From Dehalococcoidia bacterium (GTDB lineage Bacteria > Chloroflexota > Dehalococcoidia > GIF9 > UBA5620), in assembly GCA_016783225.1 (NCBI GenBank), contig JADHWZ010000144.1, forward strand, positions 1 to 5,357: 5,357 bases of DNA. The letters are read 5' to 3'. Below, in pieces: positions 1 through 5,357 of the stretch. Within the stretch, counting starts at the first letter, position 1, and each line of letters begins with the position of its first letter. The notes below the pieces were generated by a model. The model did no database searches. It was not told the origin of the DNA and saw only the letters and a program-made list of their open reading frames with translations. The translations under genes and the position numbers were made by a program.

Positions 1-438
1 GTCTTCGGCCGCCCCCACATAGCCAACTACCTGGTAGAAAAAGGGATTGTCAGGAGTCACCAGGAAGCATTTGACAAGTACCTGGTCAAGTGTGATGTGC
101 CTAAGTTCCCGCTTTCACTGGCTGAAGCCTCAGCGTTGGTCAGGAGTGCTGGCGGCATGCTTGTACTTGCCCATCCTAACGACCCGAACGGGACGTCCCT
201 GGTGGCTATAACCTCCGACTTGCAGGAGCAGACGAAGATTATCGAGGAGTATATGCTTGAGTACATTGATGGTGTCGAGTGCTGGCATTCAAGAAGTGAG
301 GCCAAGACCACCGCGCACTACCTTGAGTTCGCCAGGAAGCACCGCCTGCGCATGACAGGGGGCAGTGATTGCCATCAGAAGCCCATCCTTCTTGGCACAC
401 TGGATATCCCCGATTATGTGGCAGAGCAGTTCACGTGA
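1..438 (+). CDS. PHP-domain metal-dependent phosphoesterase, C-terminal part (5' end outside window)
   Basis: The frame is open from base 1 and ends at TGA 436-438, giving 145 visible residues. The N-terminal half, with the usual HxH metal motif, lies upstream. Counting from the first visible codon, GRPHIA (residues 3-8) is followed by an AFDKYL helix, LAHP with His58, GVECWH with Glu93 and His96, and GGSDCH with Asp123 and His125. The order GRPH, AHP, GxE, SDxH is that of the TrpH/YciV-like PHP family, whose conserved His/Asp/Glu residues bind a metal cluster that hydrolyses phosphate esters. Characterised relatives remove the 3'-phosphate from 3',5'-bisphosphonucleotides or trim RNA 5' ends; the substrate here cannot be read from the sequence. 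The protein is probably cytoplasmic. It lies 71 nt before ahcY on the same strand, so co-transcription is possible but less certain than among the later genes. An internal GTG at 97 is not the start, because family homology extends upstream of it. Confidence 0.88.
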   Translation, partial: VFGRPHIANYLVEKGIVRSHQEAFDKYLVKCDVPKFPLSLAEASALVRSAGGMLVLAHPNDPNGTSLVAITSDLQEQTKIIEEYMLEYIDGVECWHSRSEAKTTAHYLEFARKHRLRMTGGSDCHQKPILLGTLDIPDYVAEQFT

Positions 439-497
439 CCGCAGGTCGTTGCATTCGGATATCGTTTCATGCAGACAGATTTCAGACAACATCGGAT

Positions 498-503
498 AAG
501 GAG
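498..503 (+). promoter_or_regulatory. Shine-Dalgarno site of ahcY, deciding a GTG start
   Basis: AAGGAG lies 6 nt before GTG at 510. An in-frame TAG at 504-506 rules out any start further upstream, and the next in-frame ATG is codon 28, inside the conserved N-terminal segment. The GTG at 510 is therefore the start. Confidence 0.85.
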
Positions 504-506
504 TAG

Positions 507-1772
<1,266 letters not shown>

Positions 1773-1779
1773 CCAAGAA

Positions 1780-1785
1780 AGGAGG
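1780..1785 (+). promoter_or_regulatory. Shine-Dalgarno site of metK
   Basis: AGGAGG, inside a longer AAAGGAGG, ends 4 nt before the ATG at 1790. The match is near-perfect and the spacer slightly short. It lies in the 17-nt gap after the ahcY stop (TAG 1770-1772), which leaves no room for a separate promoter in that gap. Confidence 0.8.
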
Positions 1786-1789
1786 AAAC

Positions 1790-3007
1790 ATGGCAAACAG
1801 CTTTGATCAGACGCCTTCCTATTTTTTCGCCTCGGAATCAGTCACCGAGGGGCATCCTGACAAACTCTGTGACCAGGTGTCCGATGCTATCCTTGATAGT
1901 ATATTAGAATGCGACCCTTTCGCCAGAGTCGCCTGTGAGGTTGCCGTCACTGTGGGGCTGGTAATCGTTTTGGGAGAGATTACCACTGACTGCTACATAG
2001 AAGTCCCCGAAATCGTGCGTGATGTAGTTAAAGACGCTGGCTACACGCACCCAGAGTACGGCTTTGACTACCAAAGTTGCGGAACTCTGGTATCCATAAA
2101 ACAGCAATCAAAGGATATCAGCAACGGAGTTGGTAAGGCACTGGAAACCAGAGATGAAGCAAGCGACACGGACATCCTGGACAAGACCGGCGCTGGCGAC
2201 CAGGGAATGATGTTTGGCTTCGCCTGCGACGAGACACCGGAACTCATGCCGCTGCCTATCTCGCTGGCCCACAAGCTGTGCCGCCGGCTGGCTGAGGTGA
2301 GGAAGGAAGGAATCGTGCCTTACCTTCGGCCTGACGGTAAGTCACAGGTAACCGTAGAGTACAGCCACGGCAAACCTAAGAGGATAGACAGCGTTGTTAT
2401 CGGTGCCCATCACGACCCTGATGTAGACAACGATACTATCAGGCGTGACATGATAGAAAACGTGGTGAAAGCAGTCGTCCCGAATAGTATGATAGACGAC
2501 AAGACAACATATTATGTCAACAGCGCTGGCCGTTTTGAAATCGGTGGGCCTGTATCAGACACCGGTTTCACTGGCCGCAAGATCCTGGTTGACACCTATG
2601 GTGGGTACGCGCGCCACGGCGGCGGAGCTTTCTCAGGCAAAGACCCGACCAAGGTTGACCGCTCAGCCAGCTACATGGTCCGATATATCGCCAAGAACCT
2701 GGTAGCAGCCGGGCTGGCTGACCGCCTAGAAGTACAGGTTTCCTACTCTATCGGCGTAGCCCATCCCCTATCCGTATCAGTCGAGACATTCGGGACAGGC
2801 AAAGCCTCTGACGAGACGATTCTCAAACTCATCAACAAGCACTTTGACCTGCGCCCTGAAGCCATTATCAGGTACTTCGACCTGCGCCGACCGATTTACA
2901 GACAAACGGCTACTTACGGACACTTCGGCAGAGATGACCTCGACCTGCCCTGGGAAAAGACGGACAAAGCGGATACGCTTAAAGCAGAGGCAGGACCAAC
3001 AGCCTAA
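1790..3007 (+). CDS. metK: S-adenosylmethionine synthetase (methionine adenosyltransferase)
   Basis: This enzyme makes S-adenosylmethionine from ATP and methionine, releasing phosphate and pyrophosphate; it is the cell's methyl-donor supply. At 405 residues it is complete, slightly longer than E. coli MetK (about 384). Active-site segments appear in order: [13 protein letters not shown] with His22, Asp24 and Lys25; Glu50 in ACEVAV; GEITT; QSKDI with Gln106; the signature [10 protein letters not shown] (134-143); [15 protein letters not shown] and TGRK; then GGGAFSGKD (277-285) continuing to TKVDRS with Lys284, Lys288 and Asp290. The C-terminus has [23 protein letters not shown] and PWEKTDKAD, as in the family. 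The N-terminal residues counterpart to E. coli His14, Asp16, Lys17, Glu42 and Gln98 keep an offset of eight. Minor departures are HHDPDVD where QHD or QHS is usual, and VSDTGFTG where GDxGLTG is common; neither removes a catalytic residue. The gene sits between ahcY and a sugar-phosphate mutase, probably in one operon. No SAM riboswitch is visible. Confidence 0.98.
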   Translation: MANSFDQTPSYFFASESVTEGHPDKLCDQVSDAILDSILECDPFARVACEVAVTVGLVIVLGEITTDCYIEVPEIVRDVVKDAGYTHPEYGFDYQSCGTLVSIKQQSKDISNGVGKALETRDEASDTDILDKTGAGDQGMMFGFACDETPELMPLPISLAHKLCRRLAEVRKEGIVPYLRPDGKSQVTVEYSHGKPKRIDSVVIGAHHDPDVDNDTIRRDMIENVVKAVVPNSMIDDKTTYYVNSAGRFEIGGPVSDTGFTGRKILVDTYGGYARHGGGAFSGKDPTKVDRSASYMVRYIAKNLVAAGLADRLEVQVSYSIGVAHPLSVSVETFGTGKASDETILKLINKHFDLRPEAIIRYFDLRRPIYRQTATYGHFGRDDLDLPWEKTDKADTLKAEAGPTA

Positions 3008-3008
3008 G

Positions 3009-3014
3009 AAGGAG
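3009..3014 (+). promoter_or_regulatory. Shine-Dalgarno-like site with long spacing before the phosphohexomutase
   Basis: AAGGAG lies immediately after the metK stop (TAA 3005-3007) but 13 nt before the ATG at 3028, longer than the usual 5-9. No in-frame ATG, GTG or TTG lies between, and the protein begins exactly where the family does (MIKFGTDGWRA), so the start is secure while the ribosome site is stretched. Initiation may partly depend on ribosomes finishing metK. Confidence 0.5.
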
Positions 3015-3027
3015 CCACGCGGCCAAG

Positions 3028-4443
3028 ATGATTAAGTTTGGGACTGACGGCTGGCGAGCAGTTATCGCGGAGGACTTTACCTTCGATAACGTCCGAGCTT
3101 GCGCTCAAGGAGTGGCCAATTACCTGAAACAGGCCAAGCTCACTGAATATGGCCTGGTTATTGGCTATGATACCCGGTTTGCTTCCGAAGACTTCGCCAC
3201 CGCTGCGGCCGAGGTAATTGCCGGCAACGGAATCAAGGTGCTCCTTTGTTCACAACCTGCACCGACCCCAGTGATAAGCTATGCCGTCACCACCACCAAG
3301 TCTGCGGGGGCCATAATCATCACCGCCAGCCACAACCCGGGGCAGTGGAACGGGTTCAAATATAAGGATGATACCGGGGCTAGCGCACCAACCGAGACCG
3401 GCACGGAGATTGAAAAGCATGCAAACGAGGCTCTCATTGCGGGCAATGTAAAGCGACTTCCCTTAGCGGACGGAATAGACAACGGGCTAATAGCCTATTT
3501 TGATCCCACTCCAGTCTATACCGAGCAGCTAGAGCGGCTTGTTGACTTCGATGCCCTTCGCCGAAGTCGCCTGAGAATCATCGCCGATTCCATGTATGGC
3601 GCTGGCATCGGCTATTTCAAAACGCTTCTTCAAGGCGGAGAAATAGAGGTCACCGAAATCAACGGCGAGCGCAACCCCCTGTTCCCCGGAATTCAACCTG
3701 AGCCTATTGCTAAGAACCTGACAAAACTGTCTAGCCTGGTCAGACAGCAGAAGGCCGATGTTGGGCTGGCAAACGACGGCGACGCCGACCGAATCGGCAT
3801 CGTTGACGAAAACGGTGTATTCCTCAACCAACACCAGGTGTTTGCCTTGCTCGCCCTTTACTTCCTTGAAGTCCGCGGCGAGCGAGGTGCCATAATTATG
3901 ACCCTGACCGACAGCAATATGCTCCACCGCCTGGGAAAGCTCTTTGACGTCCCCGTGCATGAGACACCAGTAGGCTTCAAATACGTAGCACCGCTGATGA
4001 TAGAGAAGAACGCCCTCATGGGCGGTGAGGAGAGCGGTGGTTATGGATTCCGCGGTCATGTTCCTGAGCGCGATGGTATCCTCGCCGGGCTTTACTTCAT
4101 CGACTTCATGATAAAGACAGGGAAGACGCCGTCGCAGTTGTTAGACTACCTGTACAGCAAGGTCGGCCCTCACTATTACGACCGCGTTGACTCCCACATT
4201 TCTCCGGGTGAGCACCAAACGCTCGCTGAGAAGCTTACTGAGAGCTCCATCAACTCCATCGCTGGTACCGAGGTAGCAAGACTGGATACTACCGACGGGT
4301 TTCGTTACCTGCTGGCTGATGACTCGTGGCTGCTCATCCGTTTCTCGGGTACTGAGCCGCTGGTCCGCATCTACGCAGAAAGCCACAGCCCGGAACAGGT
4401 GCAGAGATTACTAAACAGCGGCAGAGAACTGTTAGGTATCTAG
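3028..4443 (+). CDS. Alpha-D-phosphohexomutase (phosphoglucomutase/phosphomannomutase family)
   Basis: The enzyme moves phosphate between O6 and O1 of a hexose (Glc-6-P/Glc-1-P or Man-6-P/Man-1-P) through a phosphoserine and a bisphosphate intermediate. It is complete at 471 residues. FGTDGWRA at the N-terminus is the family opening. TASHNPG carries the phosphorylated Ser101. The metal loop DGDADR is at 250-255, with three aspartates for Mg2+. The sugar-specificity loop GGEESGGYGF starts at residue 332. The phosphate-binding loop RFSGTEP (438-444) is followed by LVRIYAES. The four-domain order is therefore intact. The loop reads GEESGG, as in phosphogluco/phosphomannomutases, and not GEQSGH of phosphoglucosamine mutase (GlmM), which argues against GlmM. 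Glucose versus mannose preference cannot be told. The next gene, an isomerase acting on both sugars, starts 3 nt later, so the two probably act in sequence from fructose 6-phosphate towards sugar 1-phosphates for nucleotide-sugar or compatible-solute synthesis. Confidence 0.94.
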   Translation: MIKFGTDGWRAVIAEDFTFDNVRACAQGVANYLKQAKLTEYGLVIGYDTRFASEDFATAAAEVIAGNGIKVLLCSQPAPTPVISYAVTTTKSAGAIIITASHNPGQWNGFKYKDDTGASAPTETGTEIEKHANEALIAGNVKRLPLADGIDNGLIAYFDPTPVYTEQLERLVDFDALRRSRLRIIADSMYGAGIGYFKTLLQGGEIEVTEINGERNPLFPGIQPEPIAKNLTKLSSLVRQQKADVGLANDGDADRIGIVDENGVFLNQHQVFALLALYFLEVRGERGAIIMTLTDSNMLHRLGKLFDVPVHETPVGFKYVAPLMIEKNALMGGEESGGYGFRGHVPERDGILAGLYFIDFMIKTGKTPSQLLDYLYSKVGPHYYDRVDSHISPGEHQTLAEKLTESSINSIAGTEVARLDTTDGFRYLLADDSWLLIRFSGTEPLVRIYAESHSPEQVQRLLNSGRELLGI

Positions 4444-4446
4444 GCT

Positions 4447-5357
4447 ATGGTGAATTTGGACGACCCAGGCATATACAATCAACTTGACCCGGCCAACGCG
4501 CTGGCTCAACTTCACGGATTGCCCCAGCAATGCCGGGCTGCCTGGCATAAGGCCAAAGACTTTGAGCTACCCCTGGATTTCAGCGACATCGATAAGGTGG
4601 TTGTTTTGGGGATGGGGGGCTCGGCCATAGGTGGGGATTTAGTCCGTAGCCTAGCTTCACGAAGTGGTAGACCGATTATCTTTGTCCACCGTGATTATGA
4701 CCTGCCAGCATTTGTCGATGACAGGACGTTGGTTATCGCGTCAAGCTACTCAGGAAACACCGAAGAAACGCTCTCCGCGTTCAGTTGGGCGCTGGAAAGA
4801 AGCTGCAAGAAGCTGGTCATAACCACCGGCGGCAAGCTGAAGACCCTGGCCGAAAACGCCAAAGCGCCGGTTTTCATTATAGACCATATTTCCCAACCCC
4901 GGGCGGCTCTAGGCTACAGCTTCATACCTCTGATAGCTTTCCTGCAAAAGCTGGGGCTCTTCGAAGACACACAACTGGACCTCGTCGAAGACACAACGGG
5001 CGAGGTGGAAGCGATGATTCAAAACCTTGAGACACTGCTGTGGGAATTGAAAGAGGCCACCCCCGCCAGCTCAAACCCAGCCAAACAACTGGCCACCAAC
5101 CTGCATGGCAAAATAGCGGTGATCTACGGCGCCGGCACTCTAAGCGAAGTCGCCCACCGCTGGAAGACCCAGATAAACGAGAACAGCAAAGCCTGGGCTT
5201 TTCATGAGACCTTCCCAGAGCTCAATCACAACGCTGTAGTTGGGTACCGGTTCCCCCCAGAACTGGCCCCGAAGATATACGTAGTCATGCTACGCTGCCC
5301 TTCCCTGCACCCGCGAACGCTGATTCGCTATCAGGTGACCAGCGAACTCCTGGGGCA
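4447..5357 (+). CDS. Bifunctional phosphoglucose/phosphomannose isomerase, 3' end outside window
   Basis: This SIS-fold enzyme interconverts fructose 6-phosphate with glucose 6-phosphate and mannose 6-phosphate. From ATG 4447 the frame stays open to the window edge, giving 303 complete codons; many bacterial members have about 350 residues. The first SIS half has VVLGMGGSAIGGD (Ser59 in the GGSA loop) and SSYSGNTEET (99-108), which binds the sugar phosphate. PRAALG carries Arg152. The second half has NENSK with Glu245 and PELNHN with His261. The 16-residue spacing from Glu245 to His261 equals that of the Glu203/His219 pair as I recall it for the Pyrobaculum enzyme, and Arg152 would match its Arg135. 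The C-terminal catalytic lysine lies beyond the window. The archaeal-type PGI/PMI is unrelated in detail to classical bacterial Pgi. Only a weak AGG precedes the start, and the mutase stop is 3 nt upstream, so translational coupling is likely. A GTG at 4450 is an alternative start. Confidence 0.94.
   Translation, partial: MVNLDDPGIYNQLDPANALAQLHGLPQQCRAAWHKAKDFELPLDFSDIDKVVVLGMGGSAIGGDLVRSLASRSGRPIIFVHRDYDLPAFVDDRTLVIASSYSGNTEETLSAFSWALERSCKKLVITTGGKLKTLAENAKAPVFIIDHISQPRAALGYSFIPLIAFLQKLGLFEDTQLDLVEDTTGEVEAMIQNLETLLWELKEATPASSNPAKQLATNLHGKIAVIYGAGTLSEVAHRWKTQINENSKAWAFHETFPELNHNAVVGYRFPPELAPKIYVVMLRCPSLHPRTLIRYQVTSELLG

Noticed and set aside
431..438. Perfect palindrome TCACGTGA over the PHP stop codon
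   Set aside because: It is only 8 bp, does not extend, has no T-run after it, and lies in coding sequence, so it is neither a supported terminator nor a supported operator.
2844..3035. Plus-strand small open frame crossing the metK/mutase junction
   Set aside because: It runs in another frame through the conserved MetK C-terminus and 8 nt into the mutase, and its translation is a low-complexity mix with many charged residues.
3529..4059. Antisense open frame of 176 codons within the mutase gene
   Set aside because: It lies wholly opposite a clear conserved coding sequence covering the metal and sugar loops, its translation shows no recognisable domain, and it has the look of a chance shadow frame in GC-rich coding DNA.
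3028..4443. Phosphoglucosamine mutase (GlmM) assignment
   Set aside because: The sugar loop is GEESGG, not the GEQSGH expected of GlmM, and the adjacent PGI/PMI fits a glucose/mannose phosphate role.
4785..5030. Plus-strand open frame within the isomerase gene
   Set aside because: It is out of frame with the conserved isomerase sequence (TGGK through PRAALG), is rich in Arg, Gly and Pro, and has no motif.

Overview
The window holds five same-strand genes packed head to tail, with no RNA gene, mobile element, CRISPR array or long non-coding stretch visible. The outer two are cut by the window edges. The moderately GC-rich sequence, the short gaps, the archaeal/thermophile-like short form of adenosylhomocysteinase and the archaeal-type bifunctional phosphoglucose/phosphomannose isomerase together suggest a bacterium of the Chloroflexota, most likely Dehalococcoidia-like. 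This assignment is an inference from protein style and gene set, not from a search.

Layout: 1-438 is the C-terminal part of a PHP-domain metal-dependent phosphoesterase (TrpH/YciV-like). A 71-nt gap (439-509) carries a good Shine-Dalgarno but no recognisable promoter or riboswitch. 510-1772 is adenosylhomocysteinase (ahcY, GTG start). After 17 nt, 1790-3007 is S-adenosylmethionine synthetase (metK). After 20 nt, 3028-4443 is an alpha-D-phosphohexomutase (phosphoglucomutase/phosphomannomutase). After 3 nt, 4447 to the window end is a bifunctional phosphoglucose/phosphomannose isomerase missing its C-terminus.

How they work together: MetK makes SAM from methionine and ATP, and AhcY removes the methylation by-product S-adenosylhomocysteine, so these two form half of the activated methyl cycle. 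The methionine synthase that would close the cycle is not in the window. The last two genes interconvert hexose phosphates (Fru-6-P with Glc-6-P or Man-6-P, and 6-phosphates with 1-phosphates), supplying nucleotide-sugar synthesis or central carbon flow. The two halves have no obvious common chemistry but are spaced like one transcription unit.

All intact reading frames keep the family catalytic motifs. I see ordinary housekeeping genes in an unusual grouping and no sign of an undescribed system. The points most worth a second look are the same-frame TAG junction between the mutase and isomerase, the stretched Shine-Dalgarno spacing of the mutase, and the mixed operon.
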